The notes: a model not told the origin generated them from the letters alone. 64,000 nt of DNA from Panopea generosa (GCA_029582155.1 CM055902.1:17367511-17431510), one strand, 5' to 3'. Counted from the first letter of the stretch, positions 1-12,760 are shown. Made by a program: numbers and translations.

Positions 1-999
1 AATAAATAATTTTAAACTATGTACATGCTGAATACTGGTTGTATTCTGGACGACATTGGATGGTGTGTATTATTTAATACAAATGTTTAAATGTACTCGG
101 GAAGGTTGCAGGTTATGGAGTACATCTCATTGTGTATTAGTAGCATTTAGTTTCAATATAACGGACAGATTATTGTCGACGTATTGTAATATTAAATTGT
201 GGTGTAAACAAAAAAATAACGGGTGTTAAATACACAATGGTTTCAATATGAAGTCATGTTACAAGTTGTTTCTAAATCAAGATTTCGATTATGACCAGTT
301 AAATAAGCTGATTTGGTTCGAATCTACGTCGCGACGAGAGAGTACAGTAAATCTACCCCAATTTCATGATATCTCCCACCCAATTAAGGTTTGTGAAACT
401 CAAATTTAATACATGCATGTCCCATAATTCATAGCGTGGTAGACCGTTTGGCGGTTATATCAATTTATATTAATATGAAATAAACCAGATAGTTTTATGA
501 CAATTATATTAAAATAATTGTGGTAATTGATAATAATATACATGCATAATTGCCAACTTGAATACATATTTAGAAATGTTAATGTCAATTTAACGTTAAT
601 AATAATATCATGTGTTTTCGCGATTCTTTATAAAACTAACAAATTTCCATTGATTTACCATACGAACTTTCGGAACCCAGTAAATAATTGATATGTGTTA
701 ATGAAATGTATGTATGTATCTTCTTAGATTTGTTAAAAGTAATGAAACAGGCCAATCCTATTTTACGGTCCATAGCGTAAGAACTGACATGGTTAATACG
801 ACAAACAGGTTGGGTTACCTAAGGTTTTCCACACACCCCATAAAGATCTCAATAACGCCTTCGTCTGTGCAATTAAAAATGATTTGTATAAGCCATGCGC
901 TAGATGGATTCGTTATTGATTAATAAAAGCCACTAACAGTTTTATTTCTATTAATTTTATTTTACCTCAATTGAGCAGTTAGCTTGAGGCTTATATGAA
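1..999. other. AT-rich stretch, nothing recognised
   Basis: I see no gene, RNA or repeat here that I can support. The only open frame of note (714-923, +) has no recognisable motif and sits in AT-rich sequence where such frames arise by chance. Confidence 0.5.
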
Positions 1000-1035
1000 A
1001 TGTTCTCAGTTCGATTTCCTAGAACCAGTGTTGTT

Positions 1036-1042
1036 TATAAAA
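1036..1042 (+). promoter_or_regulatory. Possible TATA box
   Basis: A canonical TATAAAA lies in a local GC-rich patch (1036-1075), unlike the AT-rich surroundings, about 60 bp upstream of an ATG that opens a short signal-like peptide. A start site 25-30 bp downstream would give a leader of about 35 nt. In a genome this AT-rich, chance TATA matches are common, so this is only suggestive. Confidence 0.2.
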
Positions 1043-1101
1043 GGCCACCGGGCCAAGCCTTGGCGGCCAACACTGCTACACGGTACTACCACCCATCTCA
1101 A

Positions 1102-1197
1102 ATGACACTTTGTGTAGTTGTAGTTATAGTGCTATTTCTAGTTGTAAACACATATTGCAAGTCATGTAATAAGATATTGAATTTGTTTGCTATGTAA
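1102..1197 (+). CDS. Candidate small secreted-type peptide or first exon
   Basis: I do not recognise this frame. Starting at the ATG at 1102 it encodes 31 residues. A hydrophobic run rich in Val, Ile and Leu (about residues 3-16) is followed by a short segment with two Cys (KSC-like), which is the shape of a signal peptide and start of a mature chain. The frame also extends upstream to 1000, but that part would lie across the TATA-like motif, so the internal ATG is the more sensible start. It may be a whole micropeptide, a signal-peptide exon spliced to something outside view, or chance. No homologue or splice site can be confirmed from sequence alone. Confidence 0.15.
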   Translation: MTLCVVVVIVLFLVVNTYCKSCNKILNLFAM

Positions 1198-1816
1198 AAT
1201 TTACTGACGATGTATAAATACAGACGACGTTGAAAAAACTCGAATATAGTATTCGTGATAAGCACTAATAAATGCTTACACATCATCTCGAACTTTAGAT
1301 TAACGAGCGGCTTGGACGCTTGGCTTTTAGCAATAATTTGTGAAGTGTATCTTCCAAGTAGACACATTACTCCCCTGACAAATTTCATTATTTTCATTAC
1401 TGACGCCGCTTTGTAATGTACGACCATTTCTAGCAGTAACAAATCCTGCGAACCCTATTATGTATTGCTAAGTAATAATACATTTGTATAGCTTCGGTCA
1501 TCTAGGGAAAGTCTGATATGTACTCATAATACAAACTTTTGACTTATACTACAACATGAATATTGTAATATCCAGTCGGTCTTAATCGGTCTTATTTTAC
1601 CTTTTGTCTTACTCCATAGACTAGACAAACTATTTATTGAACATGGTGCAAACTGAGCCTAATATTCTATTAATGAATTTTAAAAGATAAGGACTATGTA
1701 ATCGAGAAGATATCAGTGAAATATAAGTTAGAGTAAATATTCATCGGTGATTTGCTTTATTGAATCACTCGTGATAAGGCTGCCTGTTTTCACTATTTCT
1801 GTAAATTGTATTTTCT
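1198..1816. other. No supported feature
   Basis: Unique-looking AT-rich sequence. A 114-codon frame on the minus strand (1098-1442) has no motif and overlaps the candidate peptide, so I leave it out. Confidence 0.4.
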
Positions 1817-1830
1817 GTTGTCGTAGATAT

Positions 1831-2099
1831 TGATTGATTGATTGATTGATTGAATATTTAGCGTCATTTTTATGCCATCGAGGGCTAACAGACGCTCAGT
1901 TAACCTAACCACTGTTTACTGAGATTAACCAGTACTCAAGCATACCCAATCTCCACAAGTAACTGATAACTTTCCCACTTGAATCAGCGGTAAGAGACGA
2001 ATGATTATGAGACACAATGCCGTATATCAATCATCACAGAGACTGTTGCCGGGCTGGATTGATAGTCAGACGCGTAACCGACTGAGCTAATCGGGCCCG
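1831..2099 (-). mobile_element. SINE-A copy 1 (tRNA-headed), box B deleted
   Basis: This is one of four near-full copies of a tRNA-derived SINE, also at 49.8, 54.8 and 60.6 kb. On the minus strand the tRNA-like head (box A region TTAGCTCAGTCGG) is at the right end and a (AATC)n-type tail at the left. A 14 bp direct repeat, GTTGTCGTAGATAT, flanks it exactly at 1817-1830 and 2100-2113, and this is the target-site duplication. Compared with the other copies it lacks about 22 bp containing the pol III box B. The loss is flanked by short G/C runs that may have promoted it. Such a copy should be unable to drive its own transcription. Confidence 0.9.
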
Positions 2100-2113
2100 G
2101 TTGTCGTAGATAT

Positions 2114-5100
2114 ATCGTTTGGATGCTACATCTCTTGTTGGCCAAGCATTTTGTCCACAGAACACCTGTTTAATTTACTTTCATATTTTGTGTTAACCTG
2201 CTTATAGTAGGCGGTCTACGTACATGGACTTTTAATCCCATTATCCTGATTAATACCGATTATCCAATACGTATGACCAACATAACTGACATGAAAAAAT
2301 ACAAAATTCAAATTTGCAAAAGAAAGAACATTTGCACTAGCAAGTTCGTGTATACGTCATTGTTAATGTTTATTTTTATCAATTTTATATTCAGTGTGTT
2401 GTTAACGTTCATACTTGGTTCAACATTTTTGTCCGATTTCAATGGGAGCTTCAAACAGAGAGGACAATCAGTATTTCGCAGCAAAACAAGAATGTATGTA
2501 GTTGCAGGAGTGATCAGTTTTCCAAACAGGAAGTCTAGTGAACCAGTCAAGTGGAGTTTGAGTTAGTCTATGTTAGTCTATGTAAAACATATACCTCCTG
2601 TATTCAACTAGCCATCACCTTTTGAAATGTCGATAACCATTATCATTGATAACAAAGAAAGTACGATGTCACCGACAAGAACAGAGGTAAAGGACAATCC
2701 AACTAATGCAGAGCTTGACGAGATAGCTGCAGTGTAGAAGAAATGGCAACACAAACGTGTGTAATGGTAAAAGATAAAAGTCATTACCAACTATTGAAGA
2801 GTTAGAAAAAAAAATAACTTCAGGTACAAAAAATGGCAGCACCGGACAAGTACAGAGATAAAAAATCAATTAAAATCGGACTAATTCATAGATAAAAGGG
2901 GCATAGGTTTAATAAAACAGCATAAATTAATGAAGAAAAAAAAACTGAAAGACGTTATGACATAATAGTAAAATAAATCATCAACTAAAATAGAGATAAA
3001 AAAAACGAACACATGGACTTGTGCAGAGGTAGTAGAAATGGCACTACCGGCTGATGGAGAGGTAGAAGAAATGAAAAAGCTGTTCTAAGGTATGATAAAC
3101 AACTGTAGAAACTGGTGTAGAAGTACACGAAAAGGCAACAGACTCGTGAAAAAGTAGTATAACCGATATCACCAAAAGTAGAGTGATTAGAATCAAAGTA
3201 CTTAAAAAAACATGGGCAAACAACGGTAAAGTAAATATGAAATTATAAAGTTTGTGGCAGATGTAGCCCAGAATTATAAGCATATCAAAAGTGATTTAAT
3301 AGTGGTTACTATTTACAAACCAAAGACTAAAATATAAAGATAAATCAAAGATACAATAAATAACTAGAAAATACCGAAATAAGTTCCAAGATAGCTGGTA
3401 TTTATCTCCGAATTGAAAAAAGATAACCGGCGATTCGGAATTCAACTGTTGAATTTTTTGAAAGTTATTACTTTTTACAGAATATCTATTATATGTAGCT
3501 TTGAAACGCGATTACTAAACCTATAAAAATTTGCCTAGGGAACAAGGCATAACTGGAGTGTGTAGAAGTATTATTCGTAATATGTTAACTCTTTGTGCAA
3601 ACATATTGGAAGAAGATTAGATTTTACTGATTAATTTGTGACCATTCATTTTTTTTTATTTAAAATGTATTCCCATGAATGTGAATTTTCAGCGAGAATC
3701 ACGAAATAACAAATAATTTCAGTATATTAATTTTCCAAAATATTGTCCATCTAAGTAAAACATTTGCATTGCTAAAAAAACACAAAACATGATCATCAGA
3801 AGCAAACACACATCACACAGAAATAAATCATGGCATTGTTTAGTATGTATAAACACACTGGATGGAAACAAAGGAGAACATGGAGGCGACTATTTGCACT
3901 AAGTTTAATAGAAACATTTGTATTTTTTTTGTTATTGAGGATGACAAGTATTGCACCATGTTTAAACGCAAATTCATAAAAATGAAATTAAATCATTGAA
4001 TAAGTACTTGCATCTTTCATTAACAATGCTATGAGCCCATGCGGAGAAGAAATGCTGGTACCGTATTAAAACAGTCCTTAATGATAATTGATCAATAAAA
4101 TAATGAGTTCGTTTTGAATATGAATTGTTTATTGAACTGATGGTAATCGCCTAGTTCCGTGTTTTAATTGATGTATTTCCGATATGAAATAAAAGAGGCT
4201 ATGGAAGAAAGTGGATTCCTCACTCACACGTGCTATATTACAACCTGTAAAATATTCTACATTGTGCATCTTACATAGCAGAGGTGATATTGAAATTAAT
4301 ATGTTCCAACATCGTCACAGAACTAACACAGAAAGCGCAGAGTTTTTCTATACACATTTTTATTTATACATTATTAAAACATCTTTCGTTTAAACTTTAA
4401 TGGTCACTACTTAAACACGACATACTTTTCAAAACAAAGTTCAGACAAGACTCCAATTTGAGTCTAAACCCGAATCTCATTGCCTACTTAAACCCAACTC
4501 TTAACCTGACTCCCAAAGACTTGACTGTTGTTCTAAAAAGCCCCCGCTTCCCGTTACTTTCCGCTTCCTTTATAACCATCTCTACTGCACACTGATTGTT
4601 ATAAACGTGACAGCTTATTCATATACAAGTCACGTATTTCATGAGCATGCTGGACAGATGTTCGCTATAGAAAATCGGACACACGTTATCCTGTTGACAG
4701 CCTAGCACTCATCAGAAGTGTTACCTCTAAACTCCCATGATTAGCTACGTACAGATCTACCATATACTATTGGCTACTTGTTGTCTCGCCTTAACTAGGA
4801 AATATCCCACATATATCAAATCTTGGGTTTAAATACATGTATTACATTATTAAACTAATAAAATCAATAAATTATTGACAGTTATACATCAAATCATTAG
4901 TTACATACATGACTGTATAACAATATGAGGATATTGGTGTCCAAGTACTACCTGAAACTTCATATCAAATCAAGCATTAACTTTTTTTTATATAATAAAA
5001 GTAACACAATGTTTAAAAATAGAAATCACGCTTCACTGATTTTTGAAGTCACGCTGATTATTGTTACATTTTTGTTATATATGACCCGGAATATGCGAAA

Positions 5101-5439
5101 TAAAATAAGATTCAACCAATCACAAGAGTTATGTCTCTTTCCAAAATATGACCAAGTCTGCACACATACTGGTGTATTCCAGTTTCATATTTTAATTGTT
5201 CATGTGTGTATTTTGTAGAAATTGTTTTTTGTGAAAAATGTTAAAAATTATCATATTTTCCTTAAACTCATACCTTATTGTTCACAATAATAACACCGTC
5301 AAGTTTAATAACAATGTAGGCCAGAATCAAATGGTTCCCAGATTGTTATACTGTTTTGTCAAACAGCAGACCTGTAACGGAGCTAGTCACAAAAGCAGCT
5401 CAAACATAACCAACATAAAATAAAACAATAATATTAAGT
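2114..5439. other. AT-rich stretch with only vague repeats
   Basis: No gene recognised. Between about 2730 and 3130 the phrase GTAGAAGAAATGGCA recurs in altered form (about 2734, 2825, 3030, 3060 and 3110), suggesting a very old low-copy tandem repeat. Frames at 2273-2566 (+) and 4925-5218 (+) have no motifs I know. Confidence 0.35.
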
Positions 5440-5512
5440 ACAATACGCGCACACGCACGCAACGCACGCACTCATACATGGACACATACACGCACATATA
5501 CATACATACAAT
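5440..5512. repeat. CA/CGCA/CATA microsatellite
   Basis: An alternating purine-pyrimidine tract of ACGC, ACAC and CATA words, degenerate. It is simple sequence with no gene signal. Confidence 0.7.
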
Positions 5513-6604
5513 TATTTATTAAGATGTTAGTTGTACTCATATCCGTAGCATTGGATTCCCTAAATTAACAATTATTTATCAGTACTATATAAAATGTTTT
5601 ACCAATAACTAGCCAGTAAAGATAGCTATATGATCACTGCACATATAAACATTAATTATTAACATTTTGAAGCAAATGTATAAAACAATAAGTTCTGATG
5701 TAAATATGTAATTGGAGCCCACAACAAATCAAGTAAGCATATTATCTTATAAAAAAAGAACATTTATTTATAACATCATTATGCTTTATGATCAAACAAT
5801 TTAAACGAAATTGAAAGAGTCCTGAAAAACAGAAACACCAACACCAAGTTTATTTCACTTTTTTTTTTATCTCTTCTACATAATATATACGAAATGCAAA
5901 AACTTGAACATTGTAATTTATCTATAAAGATATCAAAACTACTGATCGACATACTTTTATTTAGAAAACATCCTCAAAGCAATAACAATAGCTTTTTCGT
6001 TCTTTGAAAACAGCTTCATTCGAAATATGAACAAAGAATTTTTTTTCGTATTACATGCTCAAAAAAAAAAAGGAATTTAGTTTTACAACAATACCCTTAA
6101 ATCATCGCATAATAGTTCAATGAAACTGGAGTTAAACGTTATAAATACAGACTAGTTCATTTATTTGAATGAACTTAATCCAATTATCAGAAAGCATACA
6201 AGTTCTATTTACTCTATATTTGGTAAATTTTATGAAGCCATATAGGGAACGTAATTCCCAGAAAGCAACAAAACAATCTCAGGGTTTTAATTATTTTCAG
6301 TTTGGATAGGATGCTAACAAGATTGTTTTGATTACAACCCTATAATTGACATTTACTTATTTTATTGTCTCAGTAAACACGATCTTCCTCTAAAATCAGT
6401 TTGGTGTTGTTCATGCATTTGAATATTCAGCGTTTCTATTCATAGACATATTATATCTGGACATGAAAGGTATTTCATTTTTTTGTATATATATATCAGG
6501 GATAAAATCAAATTATATATTTTCATCTTAATTGGTTATTCAGTTGAGATAGTAGTGGGAAATTCCTCGTAATTTAATAAACATCCGCCGACCTGTTTGT
6601 TAAA

Positions 6605-7024
6605 GCCATGTTGAGGGATGTCCAACATGCTTAACAATGCAGCTTGTTTGTTTTTATTCGTAATTGGCGATGCCTTCTAACATACAAAGCCATGTTGAGG
6701 GATGTCCAATATGTTTAACAATGCAGCTTGTTTCTTTTTATTCGTAATTGGCGATGCCTTCTAACATATAAAGCCATGTTGAGGGATGTCCAATATGTTT
6801 AACAGTGCAGCTTGTTTCTTTTTATTCGTAATTGGCGATGCCTTATAACATATATAGCCATGTTGAGGGATGTCCAGTATGTTTAACAATGCAGCTTGTT
6901 TCTTTTAATTCGTAATTGGCGATGCCTTCTAACATATAAAGCCATGTTGAGGGATGTCCAATATGTTTAACAATGCAGCTTGTTTCTTTTTATTCGTAAT
7001 TGGCGATGCCTTCTAACATATAAA
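6605..7024 (+). repeat. Tandem repeat, 5 units of 84 bp
   Basis: Five units start at 6605, 6689, 6773, 6857 and 6941, exactly 84 bp apart. Each opens with GCCATGTTGAGGGATGTCC and ends with GGCGATGCCTTCTAACAT. Units differ by only a few substitutions with no length change, which implies fairly recent amplification. It is unrelated in sequence to the 84 bp satellite at 51.2 kb. Confidence 0.95.
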
Positions 7025-8179
7025 GCGAAGGTCGGGGTTACCCATATACTTGGAAGGACTTTTGGTTTAATATCCATGTTAGTAAATAACTGGGATGGCT
7101 GCTTTCTGTGTATGTCACATGGACAAACGTTTGTTTTCCCTTTTCTTTTTGTAAATATTTGTTAGATTATCAACAATTAGGTAAGAAAATATTGAAGTTA
7201 AATGAAAGATGACATTGGTAAAAATGTAATTAAATATTTCGTCTATCATTATATATGGATTGGTACGCTAGAGTTCGGCGTATTATTATTTCAAATTTTG
7301 AATAATTTTATTATAGACGTTTGAAATGATAAATGTTTTGTTTAACACTATTTAAGTAAAAGATACCGTTGAAGTGTATAATACTTATATTTATGAGGGG
7401 AAATGGAATATGTAACAACCCTCGCACATCTAGCACCGACTTAAAAAGTATTCTATTTTCCAAATGATTATGGTTCAGCTTTAAGACCCCACTAAGCCAG
7501 AAATAATAAAACACTTTATTTGTACGAGCGAATTATGACGATCGCCTCAAAACACGTTGAAGACTTAATGATTTAATGTTTTAAAAGCTGGACAACTAAA
7601 ATGAATGTCAGCAATAATTATTGTTTAATTGACAAACATTTACTTTTAATGTTGTAAGTAGTCTGTACTATTCTCATCACCTATAATTTCATTTAAATAA
7701 TTAATGTAACATCGTCCACGCAGTCATTGTTCTAACAATACATATTTCATATATTTGGTATAGTACATAATTATATCCGCGTAACACATAAACAAACGCC
7801 AACAATGTCAACAACATCTGCTCACAAATCAAGCCAGGGAAAGATTGGTAAATCATCAGAGTACTATGAAAATGCGATACGTTAAAAGAAAAACTCAATC
7901 TTTCAATAAATCAAATACAGCATGAAACAAAAAAGCCTAAACAATAAGCATTAGTAGAACCCTAGGAAATATTTCAAACAGCAGCATGTCACTTAGTGAT
8001 ATTTCTGACCGACAATGAATTATCATCCTTGCGTTTCATACCAGTATACGTCATGAGTCAAGAAAAACATTCGCAGAGTCAATAGCAAAAGCGCCTGGGA
8101 TTCATCAAAACTTTGTTTCAATATTTGAATTCATTTCCTGTGGCACGGGAAAATGTATATAATTAGGTAATAGTATGAG
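7025..8179. other. No supported feature
   Basis: AT-rich sequence. Minus-strand frames at 7311-7514 and 7701-7898 show no motif and are probably chance. Confidence 0.4.
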
Positions 8180-8222
8180 TATAACGCGGTTTCATTTCGT
8201 GGATCCCGGCTACCGCGTTATA
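8180..8222. repeat. Short perfect inverted repeat
   Basis: TATAACGCGGT at 8180-8190 and its exact complement at 8212-8222 bracket 21 bp. The GC-rich arms stand out from the AT-rich surroundings. It could be the core of a small MITE or a structured site, and no flanking duplication is evident. Confidence 0.6.
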
Positions 8223-8691
8223 ATGACACCCGAGTGTAATTGCTTAAGAGCATGAGTATTCTCACAGAACCATAGTTCGCATTATCACGTATTCATTCAT
8301 ACAATATAATTATAAAAGAAAATATGTTCTTTGAATAATTTAATTGTCCCTTTTAAACATTGTTCCAATAACATGTTCACTTAAAGCGATCGTTTTCAAT
8401 CAGACAGATAACAGTCATGGATATGACGTCAGAGAAGACTGTTACTTTAATTACGTGACTTGAAAGGTCAACTATTGGTTATGGTTTCTTTTCTTTTTGT
8501 TTTATTATCACGTAGGAGGTAGGCGTTCTATTATTTTAAGTTTCCTTCGTTGCCAAATTGAGGCCACATGGATATACGAATCTCTCACCTCTTTTGGACT
8601 AAGAATTTTCTCAGTGTTAACAATGATCATAATATCACTCTGAAACTACATTGTGAACATGATCACTTGCTTTTGACTGGCTTCGTTTGAT

Positions 8692-9000
8692 TATTGTTGT
8701 ATTATGTTTAGCGTAGCTTTCAACAATATTTCAGTTATATCGCGACGGTGTCTTCTTGAGACAGTATTCTGAGCTGCCACACTTGAGAATAATGTCGCAA
8801 ACATGGTGATACCTCACCCAGTCACATTATACTGACTACGGGCCGACAAGACATATAAAATTATCTTCTAACTGCTGAGCGCCAAAAGACAAAGGTTCAA
8901 GTACCATTTTTCAAATCTTCAGTATAACCCGGCTGGCGATAGAACCTACGATATTGCGCATGCGAGATGGACGCTCTACCCCTAGACGACCGGTTCAGTC
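8692..9000 (-). mobile_element. SINE-B copy 1 (tRNA-headed)
   Basis: This matches the copy at 55.96-56.28 kb along its whole length, in the same minus orientation. The tRNA-like head is at the right end (about 8935-9000) with a degraded box B, and the 3' part at the left end carries the block TTTAGCGTAGCTTTCAACAA. It is more decayed than the 56 kb copy, and I see no clear target-site duplication. Confidence 0.85.
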
Positions 9001-9404
9001 ACTGACAGGCTTAGAATTAGCTTTAAAAATGGTCTTTCTAAGTGCTTATGGCAAAATAAACATTTTACCTGATCTTAATGTAATTTCAATTCCTGCCATG
9101 TTTCCGCCATTTGTACAATAGCGATAAGAGCAGAAGTTACAGATTTGAAGCTTTAGGTTTTGGTGTACGGGTGCCACCAACCTTTTTTTTTCCCCGTCAA
9201 GCACAAAATCTGCTTATTTTAAGTAAATTCACTTTTTTCTTAATACCGATATCAAAGTAAGGCATAAGATACTTTATAATTATCTTTTCCTAAAAATAAG
9301 ATGATGAATAAATGTATTTATCATTTAATTGACAATTTTTTCTTCAATGTATCTAAATGTCATATTAAACATTTAAAATTCTTAATTTCAGAGATTTTTT
9401 TGTG

Positions 9405-10641
9405 TTATGAGCAAATCAGATAAAATACCTTTGTCATTTGATTTAAGCAATTACATAAGCTTGTACATGGTTGGTCTTTGAAAAACATGTTCATATATAT
9501 ATATATAAACGTCATTCTAAAATCATTGTAGCAAGGACAGATGCAAATAAAATGAAATATATTTTCCACCTCAGCTGAACAACACAACACAACACAGAAA
9601 ATATCTTGCATAACGTCCTGTTTGAATTCTGAGAGTATGTGCCGATAATCTAATTCTAGTAACAAACAATCTTAAATCGTTTAAGAGAATAAATAAATAT
9701 TGTTCATATGCAAAATAATTTTGAAATATTCACACTCTCTTATAACATGATTAATGTTAACTGAGCCATACCATTCTTGGATAAAACAATTACTAACTCG
9801 CTATTTCAATCTGCAAGGAAATGTTTTTATCAATAGAAGCATCTGTAAATAAGTAAGAAAACCCATACTCATTTAATAGTTTCTTAACGTTGGAAACTAA
9901 CTTTTTACATCCTTTTGCACAATCACCTACACCTTGTTTATATAATTTTTGTATAATGATATTGTCAGTATTAATTAGTTTACACCAGGACTTTATGATT
10001 CTAGTATATCGCGTAATGTAAAGCGGATAACGTCCAAGTTCACCGTCAACCCCAGCTGTACATGTACTTCACCAAACATTTAGAAGTTGTTTACAAAATT
10101 TTAAATGAAGACGTTCAATTTCCTTGGACTTGTGGAACTCCATATTTCAGTAGAATAACACAATATTGAACTAACAAATGAATCAAATAACTGGCACAAA
10201 TTTTTGTGTTTTAAATGTATTATCTTAAACCATATAAAGCTGTTATAGCTTTACCTACTATTATTCAATAAAAAATTACCAGTATAATCAAATATGGTAT
10301 CTTAGTAATTAAAATCATTTGCAACTTCAACATTCTGCACATTATATGACCAATTTTCACTACGTATTAGACGTCCGATTTTTGTTTTAGAACTATTTAC
10401 AATATAAATGTAACATGTTATTTTGAAACTCTTCAGGTAATTTGCCTGAAATTACCATATCGTCGACAAAAAGCAGCAATATTAATACTATATCATCAAT
10501 CGACAATTTAGAATCAGCCTTTTTTTTGCAAATATAATTCCAAGTCTTCCATGAATAGATATCACAAAAAACGGAAACAGTTATTAAAATAGACTTTATC
10601 TTAAAACGGTTAGAAAAACTCATATAATGTAACGTTACCAT
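9405..10641 (-). mobile_element. Decayed LINE, reverse transcriptase to C-terminus
   Basis: Read on the minus strand, several pieces appear in the expected order of a non-LTR retrotransposon ORF2. The RT motif C reads ILLLFVDDMVISG, with the FVDD core at 10459-10470. A thumb-like segment follows (SENWSYNVQNVEV, about 10330-10375), then KEIERLHLKFCKQLL (about 10090-10135) and GELGRYPLYITRYTRIIKSW (about 9980-10045). Last comes a C-terminal part with EVENIFHFICICPCYNDFR (about 9510-9570), which resembles the Cys/His tail of LINE proteins. Stops and frame changes interrupt it. The 5' part (endonuclease and RT fingers) is absent, as expected for a 5'-truncated copy. I cannot assign the clade. Confidence 0.85.
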
Positions 10642-11239
10642 TAATATTTTATTTGTTCAAAACAAGCGTAATACTACACATAGCTTTCCGCACATGTTTA
10701 ATAGCAATAGTTCGTATTACAAAGCATTTCTACTCCAATTTGGAATTGTAATAAAGAAACGCGTTTAGAGTTTCTTGTAGTAAAGTACAAATATGGTAAA
10801 AAAAATGGTGAATGCTAATCTTGATTGAAACAGGATACTATAAAAGCGATTTGATATAGTTTTATTGTTGATGGAAACAATCGCTTTAAACATAATAAAA
10901 AAAATGTGAAAAAAAAGATTTGGTTAAATTTAGATTATGCTGCAACCAAAGGTCACCAAATTAAGGGACCAAAGTTTGGTGTAGTTGCATCCTCTACTGT
11001 TTGGTCACTACCTCCAAGTTTGTATTTGTGCTGTTGAGGCCATTGACTTCATCGTCTCGTCTTAGTCATACGTTTTGTAGTTCAAACGTCCATTATATTG
11101 TTTTAAACATACTACTAATTTTCCTCAGTTTTTGATCATCAATTATTTGATAAAACAATACTTAGAATAAGGTTCAGGACAAAAACTAGACATCAGTTTC
11201 AATTAGTGCATCATAAATAAAAGTATACCATCAGATTAT
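10642..11239. other. No gene; small dyad
   Basis: AT-rich sequence. A short dyad at 10941-10990 (TGCAAC...GTTGCA around CACCAAA...TTTGGTG) could form a hairpin. Nothing else is supported. Confidence 0.4.
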
Positions 11240-11405
11240 TTTTTTTCTTTAACATTCTTTTTCCTGAAAAGATTTATTACAAGCCTCGGGGTCAAATGGT
11301 ATTTAAATCATAAGATACTAGAACAAACACTATGACATTTTTAACCTGGAAACATATTTTGGGGCGGTCATTTCATCAAGTGCTGTTTTGAGTTCCATAA
11401 ACATT
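11240..11405 (+). repeat. Diverged dispersed repeat, copy 1
   Basis: This resembles 13185-13360 in the same orientation. Both share TTTATTACAAGCC, a GGGG-rich patch, TTTAAATC and a later GGGGCG-rich block in the same order and spacing. Divergence is high, so it is an old interspersed repeat of unknown class. Confidence 0.55.
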
Positions 11406-12679
11406 GCTACGGGAGTAGAAAAACATTCATAAATTGAGAACAATATGTAAAAGTGGTCAATAAATATCATTGGTTTTAAATCGGTCAATCAATTTCTAAA
11501 ATAAATGGTATGGTTTCAAATTATTTATTTTGTTAAATGAATAAAATAACCAGGTAGCACGAGACGTAGTATTCAATGGACACATCCACCACAAGTTCAC
11601 AAACATAATGTTACATTGAATCAAATCAAAAGACACTACCTGCATTGAGTTTAATAAAAAAATGTGAGAAAGAAAAACGAAACAGTAATGAAATATTCGA
11701 AAAATGGCCGCAGTAACAATATAACCAACGGGAGAAACAACACTGAAAATGTATTTTTATGCATTAGGTAGTTCTCAAGTCGACGAAAGTGTTTTAAAAA
11801 TGGGAACGGTAAAATAATTGTCCATTGTTCTACATACAAGTACCATTACGAAATTTAAACATGGCGTACATGTGCACCCAGATCCGTTCTTTCCATCGTT
11901 CCCAGAATGCAAAAACTAGTGCTGTTTTAACTTAATGATGAACAATTAATGGTGTGCACTGTTAGTTTGTATTTATCATGAAATCTTGTTTCCCATTTTT
12001 ATTCTTTATTCACGTTGGTTCATATGAGTTGAGTATATCCTTTCGATGGTAAGGAGGATTTAATGGATAAGAATGATGGTAAAAATGTGTTAGATAGAAA
12101 TTTGGTAGCCTTGAAAGTGTCATTGTTTCGTTAGAATAACATTGATGTAAGTACTGTTAAATGTGTTTTGAATGTTATATAATATTTATTATAATATGTA
12201 TTGTCTTTGCCATATTTCTTTATAAAACTTTGTTAATAACCAAAGACAAAGTTTGACGATTGATGAATAAACTTGATTGAACTTTATTGGTATTAATGTC
12301 AACACAAGGTTCCATTTGTTTTAACACATCTTGTGAGGTTGTATTTTCTATTTTATTATGCTTGTTGCATCAATATTCAGTAATCGGCAAAATGTTGCCT
12401 TTGGCCGTTTACAAAATAACTTGTATTTTATGCATTTGAGACGATTTAACTGTGCGTTTTCTGTTTTGGCATGAATTTTTTGTAGTTCAACGGGCAATCA
12501 TATTGCTTTATAATATATTCTATTACAGACAATGATAACTCATTTACTATTTTTAATATTGTCGTTTTCTTTTAATTCATTTTTTCTATAGTTTATTAAT
12601 ATGTTTTTATACTTTGTTTTGCTTTAAAACATTATTATAATCATTAGAATTCAAGCAAACTATTTACTGCTTTTTCTTT
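11406..12679. other. No supported gene; retroposon-like tail
   Basis: Mostly AT-rich. At about 12200-12285 a segment ending GATGAATAAACTTGATTGAAC looks like a retroposon 3' end with a polyadenylation-type AATAAA, but the body is not recognisable. Confidence 0.3.
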
Positions 12680-12760
12680 AAATGTGTGTATGTATGTGTG
12701 CGTGCGAGCGTGCGTACGTGCTTGCGAGTGCAAGTGAGCGTGCTTGTAAGCGTGTATGAG
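12680..12760. repeat. Alternating GT/GC simple sequence
   Basis: Degenerate (GTGC)n, (GTAT)n and (GAGC)n alternating purine-pyrimidine tract. It is simple sequence with Z-DNA-like composition. Confidence 0.7.

Noticed and set aside
1098-1442. 114-codon minus frame
   Set aside because: No motif, AT-rich composition, and it overlaps a better plus-strand candidate.
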